In this document: one piece after another, positions 1 through 5,868 of the stretch
Numbering within the stretch: position 1 is the stretch's first letter
How the letters are laid out: every line of letters starts with the position of its first letter
Assembly: GCA_902805755.1 (NCBI GenBank)
Contig: CADCUA010000546.1
Location: 1-6,007, forward strand
Direction of reading: 5' to 3'
Origin: an uncultured Lysobacter sp.
GTDB lineage: Bacteria; Pseudomonadota; Gammaproteobacteria; Xanthomonadales; Xanthomonadaceae
Length of the DNA: 6,007 nucleotides
Made by a program: the position numbers and the translations under genes
The notes under the pieces: generated by a model
Told to the model about the DNA's origin: nothing
The model's database searches: none
What the model saw: only the letters and a program-made list of their open reading frames with translations

Positions 1-1559
1 ACGATGCGCACGAGCACTTCGACTACCGCGCCGGCCTCACGCGTTTTCGCAGCGATGGCCACCGGGACCACAGCCGCGCGCGCCGCGACAGTTTCAATGC
101 GAAGGTCAATGTCGATATCGATGCGGCCACGCGCCTGACCGTGCTGGCGAATGCACTGCACGCGCCCGATGCACTGGACCCGCAGGGCCTGACGCGCGCC
201 GAATACCAGCGCGATCCCACGCAGGCCAGCCCCGGCGCACTCGCGTTCGGCACGCGCAAGAGCACGCGCCAGCACCAGGTCGGCGCGATCTTCAGCCGCG
301 ACTTCGATGACGCGCAGCTGCGCGTGCTCGGCTATGGCGGGCGGCGCGCGATCGAGCAGGTGCTGTCGGTGCCGGTGGGAACGCAGCGCAACCCGCTCAG
401 CGGCGGCGGCATCATCGAGCTCGATGCGCCGTATCGCGGCATCGATGCACGCTGGACGCAGCGCACGACGCTTGCAGGCCGGCCACTGGAATGGACGCTG
501 GGGCTGAACCACGATCGCCAGCGGCAATCGCGGCGTGGCTTCGAAAACTTCGCAGGCGACCAGCTCGGCGTGCGCGGCGCACTGCGCCAGCAGCAGGACG
601 ATGCGGTGCAGGCGTTCGACCAGTACCTGCAGCTGCGGTGGGAACCGGCGCCCGCATGGTCGCTCATGGCCGGCGTGCGCCGCAGCGCGGTGACGTTCAC
701 TTCGCGCGACCGCTACATCACGGCCGGCAATCCCGACGACAGCGGCCGCGTGCGCCATCGTGCGGTGACGCCGGTATTCGGCGCGAACGTGCAGTTGCGC
801 CCCGGCCTGCATGCGTATGCCGCCGCCGGCGAGGCGTTCGAGACGCCGACGTTCAACGAACTCGGTTACCGCAACGACGGCGGCAGCGGCCTGAACTTCG
901 GCCTGCGCCCGGCGCGCACGCGCAGCGTGGAGGCCGGCCTGAAGTTCGGGCGCGAGGACGGTGTGCAGGCCGAACTTGCGGTGTTCCGTGCGCGCACGCG
1001 CAACGAGCTCGCGGTCGCGACGAGCGCGGGCGGTCGCACCACGTTCCAGAACGCGGGCCGTGCGCAACGCGACGGCGTCGAGCTGTCGATGCAACTGCCG
1101 CTCACCGCAGGGCTGCGGCTGCAGCTGGCGGCGACGACTCTCGATGCACGCCATGTCGACGGTTTTCTCACCTGCGCCGGTGCGCCGTGCACGCGCCCGG
1201 ATGTAGCGGTTGCTGCAGGCACGCGCATCGCAGGCGTGCCACGGGCCACCGCCGCGGCGGCGCTGCACTGGGGCGATGAGCGCGGCTGGCATGCACGGCT
1301 GGACGGGCAGTACATCGGCGCGGTGCCGGTCAACACGATCGACCGCGAACGCGCCGACGCGTACGCGGTGTTCGGAGCGAGCGGTGGTTACGGTTTCGCC
1401 GCCAGCAGCTACGACGGACGCGTGTTCGCCGGGGTGACGAACCTCGCCGATCGCCGCTACTCGGGCTCGGTCATCGTCAACGAAGGCAACCGGCGCTATT
1501 ACGAGCCGGCGCCGGGGCGCCAGGTGCTGGTCGGCGTCGAGCTGCGCTGGCGCGATTGA
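1..1559 (+). CDS. pqqU: TonB-dependent outer-membrane receptor, YncD/PqqU-like (5' truncated by window edge)
   Basis: This is the C-terminal part of a TonB-dependent receptor, a 22-strand outer-membrane barrel that imports a scarce ligand using TonB energy. The reading frame (first full codon at base 3) is open from the window edge, so the signal peptide, TonB box and most or all of the plug lie upstream; about 518 residues remain. Numbering from base 3, recognisable barrel motifs are YITAGNPDDSG (from residue 238), FETPTFNEL (279), SGLNFGL (295) and the C-terminal GSVIVNEGNRRYYEPAPGR (488-506). From memory these match E. coli YncD (PqqU), the high-affinity PQQ importer, much better than siderophore receptors. 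Two cysteines (391 and 396) fall in a probable surface loop, where E. coli YncD also has a close pair. The protein ends WRD rather than with a terminal aromatic. The next gene encodes a PQQ-type dehydrogenase, which supports the assignment. The receptor family is certain; PQQ as ligand is inferred, at about 0.65. Confidence 0.93.
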   Translation, partial: DAHEHFDYRAGLTRFRSDGHRDHSRARRDSFNAKVNVDIDAATRLTVLANALHAPDALDPQGLTRAEYQRDPTQASPGALAFGTRKSTRQHQVGAIFSRDFDDAQLRVLGYGGRRAIEQVLSVPVGTQRNPLSGGGIIELDAPYRGIDARWTQRTTLAGRPLEWTLGLNHDRQRQSRRGFENFAGDQLGVRGALRQQQDDAVQAFDQYLQLRWEPAPAWSLMAGVRRSAVTFTSRDRYITAGNPDDSGRVRHRAVTPVFGANVQLRPGLHAYAAAGEAFETPTFNELGYRNDGGSGLNFGLRPARTRSVEAGLKFGREDGVQAELAVFRARTRNELAVATSAGGRTTFQNAGRAQRDGVELSMQLPLTAGLRLQLAATTLDARHVDGFLTCAGAPCTRPDVAVAAGTRIAGVPRATAAAALHWGDERGWHARLDGQYIGAVPVNTIDRERADAYAVFGASGGYGFAASSYDGRVFAGVTNLADRRYSGSVIVNEGNRRYYEPAPGRQVLVGVELRWRD

Positions 1560-1570
1560 TCCGGATGCGT

Positions 1571-1606
1571 GCGTGTCGCGCTGCATTCACGGCGCGCGCG
1601 ACACGC
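1571..1606 (+). promoter_or_regulatory. 11-bp perfect inverted repeat between receptor and dehydrogenase genes
   Basis: GCGTGTCGCGC at 1571-1581 is exactly complementary to GCGCGACACGC at 1596-1606, with a 14-base spacer. It occupies about half of the 74 bases between the receptor stop and the chosen dehydrogenase start. As RNA it would form a very stable GC hairpin. No T-run follows, so it is not a classic intrinsic terminator. It could be an mRNA stabiliser or attenuator that sets the receptor/dehydrogenase ratio, or a palindromic operator. The repeat is directly visible; its role is unknown. Confidence 0.5.
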
Positions 1607-1633
1607 TGGATCCCCGTTTCGATCAATCCGCCC

Positions 1634-2986
1634 ATGCGCCGTCGCCACGCTGTCCTGTTCAACACGCTGGCGCGCCTCGGCTTCGCGGCCGGCAGTGCGT
1701 TCACGCTGCTCGTGGCGTGCTCCGGGCCCGCGCAACTGTCGATCGACCGGTCGTACGGCGCGCAGCCGGCCTTGCCGGCGCCCAGCCGCAGCGTGATCCC
1801 CACCGTCAACGTCGCCACCGCCGTCGGCTGGCCCGACGGCGCGCTGCCGACGCCGGCGCGCGGCCTGCAGGTCAATGCGTTCGCCACCGGCCTGGATCAT
1901 CCGCGCTGGTTGTACGTGCTGCCCAATGGCGACGTGCTGGTCGCGGAAACCCGCGCGCCGCCCAAGCCCACGTCACTGGCGCCGAAAGCGCTGGTGATGA
2001 AGGCGATGATGAAAAAAGCCGGCGCCGCCGGGCCCAGCGCGAACCGCATCAGCCTGCTGCGCGATGTCGACGGCGACGGCGTGGCGGAAATGCGAAGCGT
2101 GCTGCTGGACGGTCTGAATTCGCCGTTCGGCATGGCGCTGGTCGGCAACATGCTCTATGTCGCCAATACCGATGCGGTGGTCGCGGTGCCGTACCAGCAG
2201 GGCGACACGCGCATCGCGTTCAAGCCCACCGTGCTGGCCGCGCTTCCCGCCGGCCCGGTCAACCAGCACTGGACGAAGAGTCTTCTCGCCAGCCCGGACG
2301 GGCGGCGGCTGTACGTCGGCGTGGGCTCGAACAGCAACATCGCCGAAGGCGGCATGGAGCAGGAAACCGGGCGCGCGGCGATCCACGAGATCGACATCGC
2401 CAGCGGCCGATCGCGCGTGTTCGCGTCGGGCCTGCGCAACCCGGTCGGCATGGACTTCGAGCCGGCGAGCGGCGCGCTGTGGGCTGCGGTCAACGAGCGC
2501 GACCTGCTCGGTAACGATCTCGTGCCCGATTACATGACCTCGGTGCGCGACGGCGGCTTCTACGGCTGGCCGTACAGCTACTTCGGCGCGAACGTCGATG
2601 CGCGTGTCACGCCGCCACGGCCGGACCTGGTCGCGCGCGCGCTCCGTCCGGACTATGCGCTGGGCGCGCACACGGCCTCGCTGGGACTGGCGTTCTACCG
2701 CGGCGCGGCGATGCCGCAGTTCACCGGCGGCGCGCTGATCGGCCAGCACGGCTCATGGAACCGCAAGCCGCGCAGCGGCTACAAGGTCGTGTTCGTGCCG
2801 TTCGCCGGTGGGCGCCCCGACGGCGCCGCGCGCGACGTGCTGACCGGCTTCCTGGATGCCGATGGCGAGGCCCGCGGCCGGCCGGTGGGCGTGGCCGTGG
2901 ACGGGCAGGGCATGATCCTGGTGGCCGACGACGTGGGCAATACGATCTGGCGCGTCACCCCGGCGCGCAACGCACGTCCGGGGTGA
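1634..2986 (+). CDS. PQQ-dependent sugar (sorbosone/pyranose-type) dehydrogenase, lipoprotein
   Basis: The 450-residue protein looks like a sorbosone-dehydrogenase-family beta-propeller (soluble glucose dehydrogenase/AA12 type). This family oxidises sugars or related aldehydes with PQQ. The ATG at 1634 is preferred because it gives a compact lipoprotein signal: MRRRH, a hydrophobic core, then lipobox LVAC with Cys29. In-frame starts at 1556 (TTG) and 1565 (ATG) would add a long arginine-rich extension. No good Shine-Dalgarno precedes any of them. Family signatures are HPRWLYVLPNGDVLVAETR (from 89), an acidic DVDGDGVAE turn (144-152), HWTKSLLASPDG with His212, GLRNPVGMDF with Arg268, NERD (287-290), HTASLGLAF (346-354) and GQHGSWNR (370-377). 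By pattern, His212 and Arg268 correspond to the catalytic His144 and PQQ-contacting Arg228 of Acinetobacter glucose dehydrogenase. Ser after the lipid Cys argues for outer-membrane sorting. Cys29 is the only cysteine, and there is no haem-binding CXXCH, so the electron acceptor must be a separate protein. The substrate cannot be read from sequence. Confidence 0.9.
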   Translation: MRRRHAVLFNTLARLGFAAGSAFTLLVACSGPAQLSIDRSYGAQPALPAPSRSVIPTVNVATAVGWPDGALPTPARGLQVNAFATGLDHPRWLYVLPNGDVLVAETRAPPKPTSLAPKALVMKAMMKKAGAAGPSANRISLLRDVDGDGVAEMRSVLLDGLNSPFGMALVGNMLYVANTDAVVAVPYQQGDTRIAFKPTVLAALPAGPVNQHWTKSLLASPDGRRLYVGVGSNSNIAEGGMEQETGRAAIHEIDIASGRSRVFASGLRNPVGMDFEPASGALWAAVNERDLLGNDLVPDYMTSVRDGGFYGWPYSYFGANVDARVTPPRPDLVARALRPDYALGAHTASLGLAFYRGAAMPQFTGGALIGQHGSWNRKPRSGYKVVFVPFAGGRPDGAARDVLTGFLDADGEARGRPVGVAVDGQGMILVADDVGNTIWRVTPARNARPG

Positions 2987-2999
2987 GCGGTACGGCAGG

Positions 3000-3014
3000 C
3001 TTCGACGGGCTCAG
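3000..3014. repeat. Possible degenerate half of a dispersed intergenic repeat
   Basis: CTTCGACGGGCTCAG sits in the 24-base gap between two convergent genes and runs over the stop codon of the minus-strand gene. From memory it resembles the CTTCGACAGGCTCAG-type core of short palindromic intergenic repeats that are scattered through many proteobacterial genomes. Only one arm is present, so it may be a relic or chance. The two convergent stop codons also lie in complementary 5-mers (TGAGC at 2984-2988, GCTCA at 3009-3013), a weak stem without a T-run. I see no convincing bidirectional terminator here. Confidence 0.25.
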
Positions 3015-3280
3015 CTCATGACCGGCGTCGGCGTCGCGTTGAAGCGGCGCGGGTAATCGCGCTCGCCGGCGATGCGTTCGGCTTCCGCCTCGTCCATTTC
3101 CGGGGCCCGGTACACGGCATAGGCGACTTCCCCGTCGCGCACGCCGAAATGGTGCAGGCGGTAACGCGGGCGTCCGCCACCGCTGTTTTCCGGGTAATGC
3201 ATGGGCGGCTGTGCACCCTGGATCTCCATGTCCAGTTCGCTGTTGTCGACCGTGCCGCCGACGAAAAGGGCTCGCATCAT
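3011..3280 (-). CDS. Small hypothetical protein (89 aa)
   Basis: This is a short minus-strand gene whose family I do not recognise. The start is set by a good Shine-Dalgarno, AGGAG (3292 to 3288 reading leftward), seven bases before the first of two adjacent ATG codons (3280 and 3277). The protein is soluble-looking, with no signal peptide, membrane segment or cysteine. It opens MMRALFVGGTVDNSEL, has a Pro/Gly-rich middle (HYPENSGGGRPRYRLHH, residues 28-44), a strand-like EVAYAVYRAP (51-60) and an acidic helix MDEAEAERIAGERDY (62-76), and ends in a basic/Thr-Pro tail. The order of strand, loop, strand and helix suggests one compact alpha/beta domain. It converges on the dehydrogenase gene (24 bases apart) and diverges from the rRNA-modification operon, so it is probably transcribed alone. 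Codon use matches its neighbours. I offer no function. Confidence 0.72.
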   Translation of the reverse strand: MMRALFVGGTVDNSELDMEIQGAQPPMHYPENSGGGRPRYRLHHFGVRDGEVAYAVYRAPEMDEAEAERIAGERDYPRRFNATPTPVMS

Positions 3281-3287
3281 GGAAGAA

Positions 3288-3292
3288 CTCCT
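3288..3292 (-). promoter_or_regulatory. Ribosome binding site of the small minus-strand gene
   Basis: AGGAG, reading the minus strand from 3292 to 3288, lies seven bases before the ATG at 3280 and ten before the ATG at 3277. It is the clearest Shine-Dalgarno in the window. It rules out the longer in-frame start at 3361, which would put this site inside the coding region. Confidence 0.7.
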
Positions 3293-3381
3293 GGAGTGGG
3301 CAGCCCCAGCCTGCCGCTCGCCGCGTTGGCCGCGCATGAAGCCCGTGTTGGCATCGTGCAAACGCGGCCGCGCCGGCTCAC

Positions 3382-3410
3382 GTGGCCCACGGCCGGCGCG
3401 TGGCTAGAAT
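3382..3410 (+). promoter_or_regulatory. Probable promoter of the rRNA-modification operon
   Basis: TAGAAT at 3405-3410 is a good -10 hexamer match in otherwise very GC-rich sequence, 36 bases before the methyltransferase start codon. The -35 is weak: GTGGCC at 3382-3387 lies at 17-base spacing and matches the consensus poorly. Transcription would begin near 3416-3418, giving a leader of about 30 bases. A short inverted repeat, CCACG (3387-3391) and CGTGG (3399-3403), lies in the spacer between the two hexamers, where a repressor could bind, although it may be chance. The rest of the 166-base divergent region (3281-3446) shows no strong promoter for the leftward gene. The best leftward candidate is TTGCAC around 3358-3363 (minus strand), with a poor -10. 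Confidence 0.45.
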
Positions 3411-3424
3411 CGACGCCCCGTTTG

Positions 3425-3446
3425 CGAGTCCGCCCCGAGTCCGCCC
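3425..3446 (+). repeat. Perfect 11-bp tandem repeat abutting the methyltransferase start codon
   Basis: CGAGTCCGCCC occurs twice with no gap (3425-3435 and 3436-3446), and the second copy ends directly at the ATG at 3447. The repeat fills most of the predicted leader. The leader is C-rich with only a GAG trinucleotide as a Shine-Dalgarno candidate, so each repeat unit carries the same weak site. The duplication is directly visible; whether it affects translation or varies in copy number is unknown. Confidence 0.75.
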
Positions 3447-4481
3447 ATGTCCGTTGAATCCGAGCGCGCGCTCGATGCCCTGATGCTGCCCTTCAGCCAG
3501 CGCGTGCTGTCCTGGCCCGAGGGCGGGGCGCTGTTCCTGCGCGCGCGGCCCGGGCCCGCGTTGCAGCTGGCCGGGCCGGGTCTGGTCTGCGAGCAGAGCT
3601 TCCGCCCCGCTGCGCAGGGGCTGGAGGCGGCGGGCCACACGGTCGTGCCGGAAACGCCGGGGCGCCGCTATCCGCTCGTGCTCGTCATGCCGCCGCGCCA
3701 GCGCGAGGAGGCGCGCGCCCTGTTCGCGCGGGCGATCGCGAGCACCGCGCCGGGTGGGCGCGTGGTCGCGGCGATGCCGAACACCGAAGGCGCGCGCTCG
3801 GGCGAGGCCGACCTCGCCGCGATCGCCGGCAGCGTGGCTAACCTGAGCAAGTACAAATGCCGCGTGTTCTGGACCGCGCCGCTGGACGGGCCCGCGGATG
3901 CGGAACTCGCCGCTCGCTGGGCAGCGCTCGATGCGCCGCGCCCGATCGCGGGCGGCCGCTTCACCAGCCGCCCCGGGCTGTTCGCCTGGAACCGCATCGA
4001 CCCGGCCTCGCGCCTGCTCGCCGAACACCTGCCGGCCGACCTGGCCGGGCGCGCGGCGGACCTGGGCGCCGGCTTCGGCTATCTCGCCGCCGAGCTGCTG
4101 GACCGCTGCCCGCGCATCACCTCGGTGGACCTGTTCGAGGCCGAAGCGCGCGCGCTGGAACTTGCACGCTCGAATCTCGCGTCCTATGCGACGCGCGCAA
4201 CGCTCGGCTTCCATTGGCACGACGTCACCACCGGCCTGCCCGAACGCTACGACGTCATCGTGACGAACCCGCCGTTCCATGCGCAGGGCAGCCATGAGCG
4301 CCCCGACATCGGCAAGCGTTTCATCGCGGTCGCCGCGCAGTCGCTGGTCGCGCGCGGGCGCCTGTGGCTCGTCGCGAACCGGCACCTGCCGTACGAGGAG
4401 GCGCTGGGCGCGGGATTCGCGCAGGTGCGCACGGTCGTGCAGCAGGACGGCTTCAAGATCATCGAGGCGGTGCGCGCATGA
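3447..4481 (+). CDS. rsmC: Class I SAM-dependent rRNA guanine-N2 methyltransferase, RsmC/RlmG type
   Basis: This 344-residue cytosolic enzyme transfers a methyl group from S-adenosylmethionine to the N2 of a guanine in rRNA. It has the two-domain layout of the family. Residues 1 to about 170 form a degenerate, non-catalytic methyltransferase-like domain. The SRPGLFAWNRIDPAS stretch (174-188) leads into the catalytic domain. That domain has SAM-binding motif I, ADLGAGFGYLA (204-214), the acidic VDLFEAEA turn (227-234) and the catalytic NPPFH (274-278), typical of amino-directed N2-guanine methylation. Its length is nearly that of E. coli RsmC (343 residues; m2G1207 of 16S rRNA). However, the late motif VANRHLPY (309-316) is closer to what I remember of RlmG (m2G1835 of 23S rRNA), so the target base is not certain. 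The ATG at 3447 has a weak Shine-Dalgarno and a TAGAAT box upstream. The stop overlaps the rsuA start (ATGA), so the two are probably translationally coupled. Confidence 0.9.
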   Translation: MSVESERALDALMLPFSQRVLSWPEGGALFLRARPGPALQLAGPGLVCEQSFRPAAQGLEAAGHTVVPETPGRRYPLVLVMPPRQREEARALFARAIASTAPGGRVVAAMPNTEGARSGEADLAAIAGSVANLSKYKCRVFWTAPLDGPADAELAARWAALDAPRPIAGGRFTSRPGLFAWNRIDPASRLLAEHLPADLAGRAADLGAGFGYLAAELLDRCPRITSVDLFEAEARALELARSNLASYATRATLGFHWHDVTTGLPERYDVIVTNPPFHAQGSHERPDIGKRFIAVAAQSLVARGRLWLVANRHLPYEEALGAGFAQVRTVVQQDGFKIIEAVRA

Positions 4482-5185
4482 AGCTGGTCAAGCTGATCGC
4501 GAACCTGGGCTATGGCAGCCGCAAGGACGTCACCCGCATGTTCCGCGAGGGCCTGATCACCGACGCCGACGGCGAGGTGCTGTACGCCGACGACCGCGCC
4601 GAACACGACGCGATCCGCATCGACGGCGAGCCGCTGGATCCACCGGCCGGCCTGGTGATCATGCTGCACAAGCCGGTCGGCTACACCTGCTCGACCAAGG
4701 ACCGCGGCCGCGTCATCTACGACCTGCTGCCCGACCGCTTCCGCCTGCGCTCGCCGCTGCTCTCGCCGGTCGGCCGCCTGGACCGCGAGACCAGCGGCAT
4801 GCTGCTGATGACCGATGACGGCATGCTGCTGCATCGCATCGTCTCGCCCAAGGCGAAGCTTGCGAAGGTCTACGACGCCACGCTTGCGCAGGACCTGCGC
4901 GGCGACGAGGCCGGGGTGTTCGCGAGCGGCGAGCTGATGCTGGAATCAGAAAACACGCCACTGCACCCGGCGCAGATGGAAGTACTCGGCCCGCGCCAGG
5001 CGCGCCTGACGCTGACCGAAGGCCGCTACCATCAGGTGCGGCGCATGTTCGCCGCGGTCGGCAACCACGTCGAGGCGCTGCACCGCCCGCGCATCGGCGG
5101 CCTCGCACTCGACGACCTGCCGGCGGGTGAGTGGCGGACCCTGGATGCGCAGGCGATCGAGCGCCTGTTCGTAGCGGCCGCATGA
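4478..5185 (+). CDS. rsuA: 16S rRNA pseudouridine(516) synthase RsuA
   Basis: This 235-residue enzyme isomerises uridine to pseudouridine at position 516 of 16S rRNA during small-subunit assembly. Residues 1 to about 50 form the S4-like RNA-binding domain (MKLVKLIANLGYGSRKDV). The catalytic domain contains HKPVGYTCSTKD (64-75), the active-site motif VGRLDRETSGMLLMTDDG (98-115) with Asp102 as nucleophile, and the RsuA/RluB/E/F signature EGRYHQVRRMFAAVGNHVEA (181-200) followed by RIGG. From memory the YTCST and FAAVGNHV segments match E. coli RsuA, which is about 230 residues and also has its catalytic Asp at 102. RluB, RluE and RluF fit less well. The ATG at 4478 overlaps the upstream stop by four bases (ATGA) and follows GAGG at 4464-4467. 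An in-frame extension back to 4364 has no homology and lies inside the upstream gene. The family is certain and the specific site is likely. Confidence 0.93.
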   Translation: MKLVKLIANLGYGSRKDVTRMFREGLITDADGEVLYADDRAEHDAIRIDGEPLDPPAGLVIMLHKPVGYTCSTKDRGRVIYDLLPDRFRLRSPLLSPVGRLDRETSGMLLMTDDGMLLHRIVSPKAKLAKVYDATLAQDLRGDEAGVFASGELMLESENTPLHPAQMEVLGPRQARLTLTEGRYHQVRRMFAAVGNHVEALHRPRIGGLALDDLPAGEWRTLDAQAIERLFVAAA

Positions 5186-5868
5186 GCGCGGCGCCGCTCG
5201 ATTTCGAGCCGGCGGCCGTGCTGCTGGACATGGACGGGCTGATGGTCGACAGCGAGCGCATCCACATGGAGTGCTGGCAGCAGGCGGCGCGCGAGCGCGG
5301 GCTGGAGGTCGACGATGCGTTCTGGTTGTCGCTGGCCGGCCTGCACGAGGACGACATCAACGAGCTGGTGCATGAGAAGTTCGGCAAGGCGCAGGCCGAA
5401 TGGATGATCGAGCGGTGCACGGCATTGTTCGAGCAGCAGGTCGACGCGGGCTTGCCGCACAAGGCCGGAGTGGTGCCGCTGCTCGAACTGCTAGTGGCCT
5501 CGCAGGTCACCCGCGCGGTGGTCACCTCATCGAAGACCGAACGCGCCTGGCGCAAGCTCGAAACCGCCGGCCTGCGCGGGTATTTCGACGTCGTCGTCAG
5601 TGGAAGCGATATCGACGAGCCGAAGCCCGCGCCCGATATCTATTGCCTTGCCGCGCGGCAGCTGGGCGTGGAACCCGCGCGCTGCGTGGTGCTGGAAGAT
5701 TCGAATCCCGGCGTGCGCGCTGCACTAGCAGCCGGCATGCATCCGATCCAGGTGCCGGACCTTCTGCAGCCGGACGAGGCCTTGCGTTCGCGGGGCTATC
5801 GCATCGTGGGATCGCTCACTGAAGCCGCTGCGTTGCTGGCGCCGCGGCTGGCGGCGCAGGGGCGTTAG
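5182..5868 (+). CDS. HAD-superfamily phosphatase (beta-phosphoglucomutase-like subfamily)
   Basis: This 228-residue cytosolic phosphotransferase, probably a small-molecule phosphatase, has all four HAD motifs intact. Motif I is LLDMDGLMVDSE, with nucleophile Asp16 and acid/base Asp18. Motif II is VVTSS, with Thr115 or Ser116. Motif III is EPKPAPD, with Lys148. Motif IV is VLEDSNPG, with Glu172 and Asp173 binding magnesium. A helical cap (about residues 24-95) lies between motifs I and II, as in beta-phosphoglucomutase, YniC and pseudouridine-5'-phosphatase. The segment ALAAGMHPIQVPD (181-193) is common in this group. The start ATG at 5182 overlaps the rsuA stop (ATGA), making it the third gene of a coupled operon; the only upstream Shine-Dalgarno is weak, so it may depend on rsuA translation. 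The substrate cannot be read from sequence. A sugar phosphate or a nucleotide from RNA turnover are the main options. Confidence 0.9.
   Translation: MSAAPLDFEPAAVLLDMDGLMVDSERIHMECWQQAARERGLEVDDAFWLSLAGLHEDDINELVHEKFGKAQAEWMIERCTALFEQQVDAGLPHKAGVVPLLELLVASQVTRAVVTSSKTERAWRKLETAGLRGYFDVVVSGSDIDEPKPAPDIYCLAARQLGVEPARCVVLEDSNPGVRAALAAGMHPIQVPDLLQPDEALRSRGYRIVGSLTEAAALLAPRLAAQGR

Noticed and set aside
1556..1633. Longer N-terminus for the dehydrogenase from TTG 1556 or ATG 1565
   Set aside because: The added residues are Arg-rich and put a long tail in front of a well-formed lipoprotein signal peptide; the ATG at 1634 fits the signal much better.
1973..2749. 258-codon minus-strand open frame opposite the dehydrogenase gene
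   Set aside because: It is low-complexity Arg/Ala/Val sequence, the usual antisense shadow in GC-rich DNA, and the sense strand is a recognisable enzyme.
3281..3361. Longer start for the small minus-strand gene at 3361
   Set aside because: A strong AGGAG lies at the right distance from the ATG at 3280 and would be inside the coding region of the longer version.
3378..4385. 335-codon open frame on the minus strand opposite the methyltransferase gene
   Set aside because: The plus-strand protein has clear family motifs. The antisense frame is an Arg/Ala/Gly-rich product of high third-position GC and shows no domain.
4713..5555. 280-codon minus-strand open frame across rsuA and the phosphatase gene
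   Set aside because: It spans two well-supported sense genes, is rich in Ser, Arg and Ala, and has no motif.
5839..5857. GCGCCG...CGGCGC inverted repeat as a terminator
   Set aside because: It lies inside the phosphatase coding sequence (Ala/Pro/Leu/Arg codons) and has no T-run after it; such repeats are common by chance at this GC content.
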